A DNA stretch of 64,000 nucleotides, from assembly GCA_045627605.1 (NCBI GenBank), contig JAZQOA010000072.1:34527-98526 (forward strand). Reading direction: 5' to 3'. Position 1 is the stretch's first letter. Each line of letters starts with the position of its first letter. The notes beneath the pieces are model-generated. The model was not told the origin of the DNA. It ran no database searches and saw nothing but the letters and a program-made list of their open reading frames with translations. This DNA comes from RGIG5952 sp045627605 (GTDB lineage Bacteria; Verrucomicrobiota; Kiritimatiellia; RFP12; JAAYLN01). This document shows, piece by piece, positions 33,061-41,659 of the stretch. The translations under genes and the position numbers were made by a program.

Positions 33061-33933
33061 ATGAAAATGCATCATGTAGTGGCCGCGGCAGTTTTCCTGG
33101 CGGCGTTTGCGGCGCAGGCGGAATTCATCGTCAAGAGCGGTGATGTACTCGCCTTTCTGGGCGATTCGATCACCCAGCAAGGGCAGGGATTGCCTGTCGG
33201 GTACGTCAACCTCGTGTTGCATTCGCTCACGAAGGAAGGGGTCGATGTGAAACCCGTCAAGGCTGGCATTTCCGGGCACAAGTCCGACAACATGCTCGGG
33301 CGGCTTGATCGCGATGTCCTTGGCAAGGGCGCGAAGGTCATGACGTTGTCGTGCGGCGTCAACGACGTGTGGCACCAGGACGGCGGGCGCGGCGTCCTGC
33401 TCGACGCCTTCAAGACGAACGTGACCGCGATCCTCGACAAGTGCGCCGCCTCCAACTGCACGGTGGTGGTGATGACGGCGTCGATGTTCCAGTACCACGG
33501 CTGGGAAAAGGACCCCCACAACGTGAAGCTCGCGCCCTACAACGACTTCCTGCGCGAAATCGCCGCCGCGCGCAAGCTCCCGCTTGCGGACGTCAACAAG
33601 GCGATGTGGGAAGCCTATGCCGCCGATCCCGAGGGACGGCTCACGGCGGATGGCGTCCACATGAACTGGTCGGGCAATTTCCTGATGGCGAAATGCGTCC
33701 TCGCCGCGCTTGGGGCCGACGCCGCGAAGCTTGCGGCCTATGAGCGCGATTGGCGCGCAATTATTGGCGGCTCGGAACTGAAAATTCCGCTTTCAATCGA
33801 CGAGATGGACAAGCTCAAGGCCGCTGCCGGCCAAATGGGCGAATCCAGTCAGGTTGCCGACTTCGTCCGTGTGCGCTGTGGACTCACGGATGGCCGCGGT
33901 TCGCATGCCCCGATGCCGGAGCCTGTCAAGTGA
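33061..33933 (+). CDS. Exported SGNH/GDSL hydrolase (rhamnogalacturonan acetylesterase-like)
   Basis: A 290-residue protein with a Sec signal peptide cleaved near AAQA (residue 20). SGNH blocks are clear: FLGDSITQQG (Ser residue near 36), GISGHKSDN, SCGVNDVWHQ and, near residue 200, DGVHMNWSGN with the Asp-His pair. Secreted members commonly remove acetyl groups from pectin or xylan. The genes that follow (beta-helix protein, rhamnosidase) point to rhamnogalacturonan, but this is inference from context. Confidence 0.85.
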   Translation: MKMHHVVAAAVFLAAFAAQAEFIVKSGDVLAFLGDSITQQGQGLPVGYVNLVLHSLTKEGVDVKPVKAGISGHKSDNMLGRLDRDVLGKGAKVMTLSCGVNDVWHQDGGRGVLLDAFKTNVTAILDKCAASNCTVVVMTASMFQYHGWEKDPHNVKLAPYNDFLREIAAARKLPLADVNKAMWEAYAADPEGRLTADGVHMNWSGNFLMAKCVLAALGADAAKLAAYERDWRAIIGGSELKIPLSIDEMDKLKAAAGQMGESSQVADFVRVRCGLTDGRGSHAPMPEPVK

Positions 33934-33977
33934 GTTCCGCCTTGCCCCCGGCAGAATTTGGAAAGAGTCTGTCGTCA

Positions 33978-35897
33978 ATGCGTACCCGTTTTCTGGCGTG
34001 TGCCGCCCTTGCCGTTGCCGTCCCCGTCCTGGTCTTTGGCAAGGCCTCGTTTTTTTACGTTTCGACCAACGACATCCACGCGGTCGAGGGCTCTGATCTC
34101 GGCTGGGGCACGTACGTGACGGATGACGGCGTCGCGCATGACGCCTACACGAACCTGCAGCAGGTGATCCAGTACTGCAACGACAATGGCTTCGGCGGCA
34201 GCACGATCTGGATCGAGGACGGCTTCGTTGTTTCGGAAGGCGGCTCCGGCGGGTATCGCATCAGGTGCATCGGCTGGAGCGAGTCGCTCACGCTCCGCAG
34301 CCGGTCCGGCGACTGGCGCACGGGCGCGGAGATCCGCGGGGACGCGGCGACAAGGTGCGTGTACGGACAGGGGTCAGACACCTTCATCGGGTTGCGCATC
34401 GTCGGGGGAACGGCGACGGACGGTGACGGTGGCGGCATCAACGTCACGGGCTCATACGGCGTCAACCTCGTGAACTGCCTGGTGGCGGACTGCACGGCGA
34501 ACGGCAATGGCGGAGGCTATTTCTGCAAGTCCTCGGGTAGGACGATCACCAACTGCGTCTTCACCAACAATGTCTGCATCGGCGGCAGCGGGGCCTGCCT
34601 GAGCGGCGTCCATAACGTCTATGACAGCACATTCGATGATTGCCACGCGTCCGGTTCGGGGTGGAGCAACGGGAACGCTGGCGGAATCTCCGGCGCGAAG
34701 GTCGTGAGCAACTGCACGTTCACCGCCTGCACGGCGAGCAACCCCTCGCAGATCAACCACGCCTCGCACCAGGCGGGCGGCGGCGGTGCGCTTGACAACT
34801 GCACACTGGTGATGGACTGCGCCTTCACAAACTGCACGGCGAGCGCGGGTGGCGGGGCGCTTGCGCGTTGCGGCGGCGGCTTCGGCCTCTCGATCTACAA
34901 GTGCCAGTCGGGCCGCGGCGGGGGCGGCATTTCGGGCGGCAGCTGGGCGGACTGCTCGATCATCAGCTGCGGCGACACGAACCAGCCTGCCGCCGCGAAG
35001 TGGACCGCCGGTGGCGTGGAGTCCCTGACGTTCGGCGAGCGGCTGGTTATCTCGAACTGCTTCACGAAGAGCTATGGCGGCGGGGCGTACAATTCGACGC
35101 TTGTGGATTCGCTCATCGTCGGCAATGTCGCCAGCAATTCCGCAGTTACGACATCGGGCGGCGGTCTTCACACCTGCACGGCCACGAACTGCTGGATCAT
35201 CTGCAATCGGGCGATGGGGTCGCTCGCGCAGCGCGGCGACGCGACGCATGGCGGGGCGGGCGGCGCCCACAACTCGACGCTGGTCGGGTGTCTCGTCTCC
35301 AACAACGTGGCGTTCGCCCGCGGCGGCGGCATGGCGGGCGGGACGGCGCGGAACTGCATGATCGTCGACAACTACGCCTACGGGCAGGGCGGCGGGGCGT
35401 CGGAGAGCACGGCGTTCTACAACACGCTGATCGCGCGAAATACGGCGTCCGCCCAGGGCGGCATCTTCGCCTACGGCGTCGATAGCGTCCAGCTGGTCAA
35501 CTCGACGGTAACGGCGAACACGAACCTGCAGACGACCGTGCAGTCGATCGTCAGCAAGGTCGCGATGACCAATTCCGTCGTATACGGCAACAAAATCACG
35601 GCGAGCAGCACGGAGGTCTCCAGTCTCATAGGCGCGGCCTGTTCGTGCTATCCGACCGCCATTGAAGGCGAGAACGGCAATACGGCCAGGGATCCTCGGC
35701 TCTGTACCTTTGAAGGCAAGGAATATGCCGCGACGGCACCGTGGTGCAAGGGCGACGGCATTGAACTCGCCTGGATGACCGACCCATTGGACGCCCTCTC
35801 CAGGGACTGGTATGGTGACGCGCGTATTCGCGGATCGCACCCCGACATGGGGTGGGTTTCGTTGCGGAAAATCGCAACGATCCTGCTCGTCAGGTAG
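33978..35897 (+). CDS. Exported right-handed beta-helix protein
   Basis: A 639-residue protein with a signal peptide (MRTRFLACAALAVAVPVLVFG). From residue 45 on it consists of Asn/Cys/Gly-rich coils with NC-(F/V/L) ladders (LVNCLVADC, NCVFTNN, NCTFTAC and many more), the sign of a parallel beta-helix as in pectate lyases and polymorphic outer membrane proteins. The C-terminus resembles the closing segment of choice-of-anchor Q proteins (DPRL..., a D-x-G turn near the end) without a membrane anchor. Start ATG 33978 begins the signal peptide; a longer frame overlaps the esterase gene. It may be a polysaccharide lyase or a surface adhesin. Confidence 0.75.
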   Translation: MRTRFLACAALAVAVPVLVFGKASFFYVSTNDIHAVEGSDLGWGTYVTDDGVAHDAYTNLQQVIQYCNDNGFGGSTIWIEDGFVVSEGGSGGYRIRCIGWSESLTLRSRSGDWRTGAEIRGDAATRCVYGQGSDTFIGLRIVGGTATDGDGGGINVTGSYGVNLVNCLVADCTANGNGGGYFCKSSGRTITNCVFTNNVCIGGSGACLSGVHNVYDSTFDDCHASGSGWSNGNAGGISGAKVVSNCTFTACTASNPSQINHASHQAGGGGALDNCTLVMDCAFTNCTASAGGGALARCGGGFGLSIYKCQSGRGGGGISGGSWADCSIISCGDTNQPAAAKWTAGGVESLTFGERLVISNCFTKSYGGGAYNSTLVDSLIVGNVASNSAVTTSGGGLHTCTATNCWIICNRAMGSLAQRGDATHGGAGGAHNSTLVGCLVSNNVAFARGGGMAGGTARNCMIVDNYAYGQGGGASESTAFYNTLIARNTASAQGGIFAYGVDSVQLVNSTVTANTNLQTTVQSIVSKVAMTNSVVYGNKITASSTEVSSLIGAACSCYPTAIEGENGNTARDPRLCTFEGKEYAATAPWCKGDGIELAWMTDPLDALSRDWYGDARIRGSHPDMGWVSLRKIATILLVR

Positions 35898-35926
35898 GCG
35901 GACGCCAGATGGGCTTCGAGGCTTGA

Positions 35927-37537
35927 ATGCCGGTCTTCCCAAGGATGAAATCGGACTTGTGTTCAGCCGCCAATGTCGCGGCGGCGATTGAAAAACCTTC
36001 GGCGGCGTCGCCGAACTATTGGTGCACCTGGTGCACGCAGAGTACTTGCCTTGCGCAAACGAAGGCGCGGCTTGCCCCGCTTTTCATCGGCGACCAAGGG
36101 CAGCCGGGCGTCCGTGACGGCCTTTGCGAAGAGGTGCTTTTCGGCAAGGGCGGATGGGTGGACTTCTACCCCCGCGTACGCTCCGACCTCGTCTTCCTGC
36201 TCGATGACGGCTGGGATGTGCCCTACGGCGCGGGCCGCCTGCCCGAGTTGATGAAGTGGCCTTTTGGATCAATGGAGCTCGACCCCGTGCGTTTCCCGTC
36301 TTTCCGCGGCTCGCCCGGCGCGAAACTTGCGGAGCTGACCCGCCGCGTCAAGGACAAGGGCTGGCGCGGTTCGGGACTGTGGGTCGCCATCCAGAGCCAG
36401 GCGGAACTTGGCGTTGCCAAATGGGCGGGGTTCACGCGGCGCGAGGAGTGGAAGCGCAAGTTGGATTGGTGCGCCGAGGGCGGCGTCTCGTATCTCAAGG
36501 TGGACTGGGGCGAGTGCAGCGGCGACATTGCCTTCCGCCAGATGTTGACCGATCTCAAGAATGAAATCGCGCCCCATGTCGTCGTCGAGCACTGCCATTG
36601 CCAACTGCCGGTGAACGGGATGCGCGAGGACGGCACGGGTGGCGGACGCCGTCTTTTCGGCCCCGAGGACGAGGACCTGCGCCAGTGGGAGAGGCTGGCG
36701 ATGAAGTGCTCCGACGCCTGGCGCATCTACGACTGGATCGACCCGCTGGCCATGCCGCAGGGCATTGACCGCACGGTCACGGACATCAAGATCGCCGAAG
36801 AGACGGGATCGCGGACTGTGGTCTCCACCGAGGACGGCCTCTACATAGGCGCCGCATTGGGTTGCGCCTTTGGCATCATGCGCTCCGGGGCGCGGACTGC
36901 CGACAGTCGCCGGTGGCCGTCCCTTCCAAGCCGGCGGCTCGCCGAGGTTGACCGTGCCGTGCGGTGGGAGCGGATCGCCCCCGCCTATGCGCCGCGGCCC
37001 GGCTATGCGATTGCCTATTCCGACGATGCGCTTTTCGACAGCTGGCACTTTGAAAAAGGCGAGTTCTGGCATGAGCCGCTTTGTGGACGCGACATCCGCC
37101 AGGGTGCCCCGGCGCGCGTTTCGCGCGGGATGCCGTTGCCGGAGGTCGTTGCCGACGGGGAAATGCCCTATGTGCTGTGCGCGCGCAATCCGAGCGGCGC
37201 GATCTCCGTCGCCGCGCAGCCGCGCGTTTCGGGCGGGAAATACGTGACGCCCCTCGCGGACGTCCGGCTTGACGCCGCGCTCTCCCCTGCGTCGCCGCTG
37301 GGCGTCTTTGGCTCGTTCAGGTCGGTGACGATCCGTTGCGCCCCGGGCGTGGCGGTTTTCGCCCGGGATTTGGCGGGCGGTGTCGTCCGCGACATCACGG
37401 CGTCGGTCTGTTTCGCCGGCGGTGTCGCAACGCTCCCCGGGGATTTGCTTGCGCGGATCGGAAAAGAGGCCGACGACGACGACTCGATGCCAGGAGTGCT
37501 CGTGTGGTGTGAAAAGGAGGAAGATGAAGGTCGTTGA
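35927..37537 (+). CDS. Clan GH-D-like (GH27/GH36-type) putative alpha-galactosidase
   Basis: A 536-residue protein without a signal peptide. It shows a TIM-barrel of the alpha-galactosidase clan: FLLDDGWD near residue 90, KGWRGSGLWVA near 148 and YLKVDWGE near 193, where Asp in KVDWG is the expected nucleophile. A Trp/Cys-rich start (YWCTWCTQ) and a C-terminal beta domain follow the same plan as GH36/raffinose-synthase relatives. Start could be ATG 35927 or ATG 35945; neither has a good ribosome site. It overlaps the next gene by 14 bp. Substrate not determined. Confidence 0.65.
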   Translation: MPVFPRMKSDLCSAANVAAAIEKPSAASPNYWCTWCTQSTCLAQTKARLAPLFIGDQGQPGVRDGLCEEVLFGKGGWVDFYPRVRSDLVFLLDDGWDVPYGAGRLPELMKWPFGSMELDPVRFPSFRGSPGAKLAELTRRVKDKGWRGSGLWVAIQSQAELGVAKWAGFTRREEWKRKLDWCAEGGVSYLKVDWGECSGDIAFRQMLTDLKNEIAPHVVVEHCHCQLPVNGMREDGTGGGRRLFGPEDEDLRQWERLAMKCSDAWRIYDWIDPLAMPQGIDRTVTDIKIAEETGSRTVVSTEDGLYIGAALGCAFGIMRSGARTADSRRWPSLPSRRLAEVDRAVRWERIAPAYAPRPGYAIAYSDDALFDSWHFEKGEFWHEPLCGRDIRQGAPARVSRGMPLPEVVADGEMPYVLCARNPSGAISVAAQPRVSGGKYVTPLADVRLDAALSPASPLGVFGSFRSVTIRCAPGVAVFARDLAGGVVRDITASVCFAGGVATLPGDLLARIGKEADDDDSMPGVLVWCEKEEDEGR

Positions 37538-40166
37538 CTTGCGTTGCGAGTTCGAGAAGAACCCGCTTGGGATAGGCGAGGTGAAGCCGCGCCTTTCGTG
37601 GCGGATGGAGGACGGTCGCAAGGGCGCGCGCCAGTCGGCCTGGCAGGTGCGGGCGCATTTCGTGCGTCCCGATGGCAGTTCCGGGGCCTTGGCCTGGGAT
37701 TCGGGCCGTGTCGAGGGATGGGAGTCGCTCGACCACGAATACGCGGGGCGTCCGCTGAAGTCCCGTTCGCGTGTGGCGTGGCAAGTGCGCATCTGGGATG
37801 ACAAGGGCGAGGCGTCCGGCTGGAGTGAAACCGCCATCTTCGAGCTCGGGCTTCTCAAGGCGCGCGACTGGCGGGGCACGTGGATCGCCCGTCCCGCCCG
37901 GTTCAGCGAGGCGGATGGCCAGCCGTCGCCCTATCTCCGCCGCGAATTCACGCTCCCCGCCCAACCGGTCTCGGCGCGTCTCCACGTCTCGGCGCTTGGC
38001 CTTTTCGAAATGCGCCTTAACGGCGCCAAAGTCGGCCGCGACGTCTTCGCGCCGGGCTGGACCTATTTCGACAAGCGCGTCCAGGCGCTGACCTACGACG
38101 TCGCCGCGCAGCTCCGAAAGGGGCGCAATGTGATCGGCGGCTTTCTCGGGGCGGGGCAGTATGCCGGGCTGATGCCCTACAACACCGTGATCCCGCACCG
38201 CCAGCTTGCGCTGCTCGCCCAGCTTGAGGTTGTCTTCGCGGACGGTTCCCGGCAGATGATCGCCACGGACGAGTCGTGGCGGACATCCTTCGGCCCGATT
38301 CTCTCGTCGGAGTTCTGGCACGGCGAACTTTATGACGCGCGGCTTGAAATGCCGGGCTGGGATTCGCCGGGCTTCGTCGACGCGGGGTGGGAGCCCGCCG
38401 TGCGGGTTTCCCCGCCGACAAAAATCTCTGTCGATCCCGCGCGGTCGCTTCCCGTGCGCCGCCAGATCGAGCTTGCCGCCGTCGCGCAGACGGAACCCGC
38501 GCCCGGCACTTTCATCTTCGACATGGGGCAGAACATGGTCGGCTGGGCGCGGATCAAGGTACGCGCACCGCGCGGCACGCGCATCACGGTGCGCTTCGGC
38601 GAGATGCTCAACCCCGACGGATCGCTTTACCGCGGCAACCTCACCCACGCCAAGTGTACCGACGCTTACATCTGCAAGGGCGGCGGCGAGGAAATCTTCG
38701 AGCCGACCTTCACCTACCGCGGCTTCAGGTTCGCCGAACTCACGGGGCTCGCCGAACGGCCGGATTTGGGCGATGTCACCGGCGTTGTCGTCTTCTCCGA
38801 AATGGAGGAACGGTCCGCCTTCCGGTGTTCCAACCCGCTTGTCAACAAGCTGCACGAGAACATCCGCTGGGGGATGCGCGGCAATTTCCTCGACGTGCCG
38901 ACGGACTGCCCCCAGCGCGGCGAGCGCCTCGGCTGGACGGGCGACGCGCAGATTTTCGCCCGCACCGCGATGACGCTCTACGGCTCCGCCGGCTTCTTCA
39001 CGAAGTGGAACCAGGACATCCTCGACTCGCAGTCGCCCAAGGGCGCCTTCCCGGACAACGCCCCAAACATTTTCCTCGTCGCCGGCGGGTGGAGCGAGTC
39101 CGAGAAGGAATATCCCGGCGGCAATTCGGGATGGGGCGACGCCGGCGTGATCTGCCCCTGGATGCAATACCTTTGCCATGGCGACCGGCGTCTTCTTGAA
39201 CGCCACTACGCGTCGATGGCGAAGTGGATCGCCTGGCAGGAGGCGAAGAGCGACAAGCTCATCCTCAACTCGTCCCTCTACGGCGACTGGCTCGCGCTCG
39301 ACGTCTGCTCCTTCAAGCCGGCCTATGAGAAGTCGCTGACGCCGCGCAACCTGATTTCCACGGCCTATTTCGCGCGGACGACGGCATTGATGCGCGACAT
39401 CGCCGCGGCACTGGGAAAGGCGGACGACGCCCGCCGTTACGGCGCGCTTTTCCGGCGCATTAAGGCGGCCTTCGCGAAGGAGTTCGTGACGCCTTCGGGC
39501 CGCGTGGCTTCCGAGACGCAGTCGGCCTATGCGCTTGCCTTGGGTTTCGGCCTCGTGCCGGAAAAACGTGTTGCCGCCGCCGGCGCGCATCTCGTCCGGC
39601 GCATCCATGACTACGGCGACCATCTTTCAACGGGCTTCCTCGGCACGCCGCTCCTGTGCCCCGTGCTGACGCGGCTTGGCTACGGCGACCTCGCCTACAA
39701 GCTTCTGCTCAACCGCGATTTCCCCGGTTGGCTCTATCCCGTGACGATGGGGGCGACGACGGTCTGGGAGAATTGGAACGGCTACACGAAGGAACTTGGC
39801 TACGGCTTCGGCAGCAAGGGAACGGGTTCCTTCAACCACTACGCCTTCGGCGCCGTCGCCGAGTGGCTCTACGCCTCCGTGCTCGGCATCGATGTCGACC
39901 CGGCGGATCCCGCCTACCACAATGTCGTGCTTCGCCCGTGTCTGCCGCCGGTCTCCGCGGCCGGGAAGCCGGCGGCGGAGGGGTTGGCCTGGGCCGAAGG
40001 CCATGTCGACACACGCTACGGCAGGGTTGCGTGCCGCTGGGAGCGGCGGGATGATGGCCGGGCGCGCTATTCGGTTTCGCTTCCCGCCAACACGTCCGCC
40101 ACGCTTCTCCTGCCCGGGCGGCGGGCGAGGCGGCTCAAGTCCGGCGAATATTCGTTTGTGGTATAA
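37524..40166 (+). CDS. Alpha-L-rhamnosidase, glycoside hydrolase family 78
   Basis: An 880-residue protein with the full GH78 plan: N-terminal beta domain (PRLSW, SRVAWQVRIWDD), the Bac_rhamnosid_N region (LGLFEMRLNG, PGWTYFDKRV), the (alpha/alpha)6 catalytic barrel with DCPQRGERLGWTGDAQ and the late GATTVWENWNG motif holding active-site acids, and a closing beta domain. It releases terminal alpha-L-rhamnose. No signal peptide, so it acts on imported oligosaccharides or after lysis. An AAAAGGAGGAAG ribosome site lies inside the end of the preceding gene, so the two are coupled. Confidence 0.92.
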   Translation: MKVVDLRCEFEKNPLGIGEVKPRLSWRMEDGRKGARQSAWQVRAHFVRPDGSSGALAWDSGRVEGWESLDHEYAGRPLKSRSRVAWQVRIWDDKGEASGWSETAIFELGLLKARDWRGTWIARPARFSEADGQPSPYLRREFTLPAQPVSARLHVSALGLFEMRLNGAKVGRDVFAPGWTYFDKRVQALTYDVAAQLRKGRNVIGGFLGAGQYAGLMPYNTVIPHRQLALLAQLEVVFADGSRQMIATDESWRTSFGPILSSEFWHGELYDARLEMPGWDSPGFVDAGWEPAVRVSPPTKISVDPARSLPVRRQIELAAVAQTEPAPGTFIFDMGQNMVGWARIKVRAPRGTRITVRFGEMLNPDGSLYRGNLTHAKCTDAYICKGGGEEIFEPTFTYRGFRFAELTGLAERPDLGDVTGVVVFSEMEERSAFRCSNPLVNKLHENIRWGMRGNFLDVPTDCPQRGERLGWTGDAQIFARTAMTLYGSAGFFTKWNQDILDSQSPKGAFPDNAPNIFLVAGGWSESEKEYPGGNSGWGDAGVICPWMQYLCHGDRRLLERHYASMAKWIAWQEAKSDKLILNSSLYGDWLALDVCSFKPAYEKSLTPRNLISTAYFARTTALMRDIAAALGKADDARRYGALFRRIKAAFAKEFVTPSGRVASETQSAYALALGFGLVPEKRVAAAGAHLVRRIHDYGDHLSTGFLGTPLLCPVLTRLGYGDLAYKLLLNRDFPGWLYPVTMGATTVWENWNGYTKELGYGFGSKGTGSFNHYAFGAVAEWLYASVLGIDVDPADPAYHNVVLRPCLPPVSAAGKPAAEGLAWAEGHVDTRYGRVACRWERRDDGRARYSVSLPANTSATLLLPGRRARRLKSGEYSFVV

Positions 40167-40167
40167 T
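40159..40167 (+). promoter_or_regulatory. Extended -10 element before the GH20-like gene
   Basis: TGG-TATAAT overlaps the rhamnosidase stop codon and lies 25 bp before the next ATG. It may allow independent transcription of the GH20-like gene. Confidence 0.45.
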
Positions 40168-40192
40168 AATAGGTCATCTCCGCAAGGCCCTT

Positions 40193-41638
40193 ATGCTTGT
40201 TTTCCACATAGACTTGAACACCGTGGCGTTGAGGCGCGAGACAATCTCGGCGCTTCTCCGCTTCGTTGCGGCGTGCGGGTACGATTCCGTCCTCTGGGAG
40301 GTCGAGGACAAGGTGCGTTGGGAAACCTGCCCCGAATGCGCACATCCCGATGCCTTCACCAAGGAGGAGTTCCGCGAGATTCTCGACGAGGCGAAGTCCC
40401 TTGGGCTCGCCCCGATCCCGCTTCTCCAGACCTTCGGCCACGCCGAGTATGTGCTTTCGCACGAAAAATACCGCGCCTGGCGCGAACTCCCCGAAAAAAA
40501 GGACTGCTACTGCGTCTCCCGCGCCGATGTCCGCGACTTCCTCCGGGCCTGGCTGCACGAGTATCTCGAGCTCTTCGGCGACGGCGTGAGGTTCTTCCAC
40601 CTCGGCGGCGACGAAGCCTATTCCTTCGGCAAGTGCCCGGTCTGCGCCGTGCGCGACCGCATGGAGCTCTACGCCGAGCATCTCAAGGCCGTCGCGGGCG
40701 AACTCCTTGAAAAGGGGATTCGCCCGGGCTGCTGGTGCGACATGCTCCTCGCCGGCGACGATGAGCAGGCCGTCGCCCAAATCCCCGCCGATTTCGTCAT
40801 CTGGCACTGGGACTATTACTACGGCTGCCGCAACAGGCCCGTGAGCAGATGGTCCGACAAAACCCGTTTCCTCCAGGCGCACGGCTACGATGTCGTCTTC
40901 TGCGGCGCGTCGCAGTGCGGCGGCGAAGACCCCTTTCTCCCGCGGTACGAGTGGCACTCGCAAAACCTTGCCGCTTCGGCGAAACTCGTGAACGGCGACG
41001 GGTTGCTCGGGCTTTGCGTGACTTCGTGGTCGATACGCGGCTCGCTCAAGGCCGAGCAATACCCGCTTATCGACTATGCGGCGCGGTGCTTTAGGAACCC
41101 CGGGCTCGATGCCGAAGCAGAATTCTCCGCCGTTTGCCGCCGCTTCTTTGGCGACGTCACGCCGGCGCAGCTCTTCGACCTCACCGACTGGGACCATTTT
41201 TACCTGGCGGGGATTGAAGGCCGCAGCTGGAACGCCTACAAGGACGCCTCCGTGCCGATGAAAGGCCAGTTCGCCTATGTTCTCGCCACGCAGGGGAGGG
41301 AGGCGCCGGATTTCGCGGAGAGGCGGCTTGAAACCGTCGCGGCGCTCCTGCGGCGCACCGAGGCGGCGGCGTCCGCGATGCGCCAGGCGCGGGGTGGAAC
41401 GGCGCTTCTGGACGTTCTTCTCCAAGGCGCCGACTTGCGCATCCGCCTTTTTGGCACCCTCCTTGCGGCTCTCCGCGGGGAAAAAACGCCGCCCGCGCCT
41501 TACCTCGCCTCCGCCGCCTACTACGGCCTGGAGCAGACCGATTGGTCGGCATTCAATTTCGCGCGAATCGTCTGGGCCGTGCTCGACGAACGTTACGCCG
41601 AGCCCTTCGACGGCACACAGCTTTTCACACCCCGGTGA
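40193..41638 (+). CDS. GH20-like beta-hexosaminidase family protein
   Basis: A 481-residue protein starting directly with the barrel (MLVFHIDLNTVAL). It carries the GH20 Asp-Glu catalytic pair in HLGGDEAYSFGKC near residue 140 and a TFGHAEY loop near residue 85. The usual N-terminal non-catalytic domain is missing, and the C-terminal ~150 residues are helical. A CPxC pair beside the active site (KCPVC) and another at CPEC near residue 44 could bind zinc. It cleaves terminal beta-N-acetylhexosamine in the type family, but specificity here is unproven. No signal peptide. Confidence 0.75.
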   Translation: MLVFHIDLNTVALRRETISALLRFVAACGYDSVLWEVEDKVRWETCPECAHPDAFTKEEFREILDEAKSLGLAPIPLLQTFGHAEYVLSHEKYRAWRELPEKKDCYCVSRADVRDFLRAWLHEYLELFGDGVRFFHLGGDEAYSFGKCPVCAVRDRMELYAEHLKAVAGELLEKGIRPGCWCDMLLAGDDEQAVAQIPADFVIWHWDYYYGCRNRPVSRWSDKTRFLQAHGYDVVFCGASQCGGEDPFLPRYEWHSQNLAASAKLVNGDGLLGLCVTSWSIRGSLKAEQYPLIDYAARCFRNPGLDAEAEFSAVCRRFFGDVTPAQLFDLTDWDHFYLAGIEGRSWNAYKDASVPMKGQFAYVLATQGREAPDFAERRLETVAALLRRTEAAASAMRQARGGTALLDVLLQGADLRIRLFGTLLAALRGEKTPPAPYLASAAYYGLEQTDWSAFNFARIVWAVLDERYAEPFDGTQLFTPR

Positions 41639-41659
41639 AAGCCGGGAAAGGACATTCAA

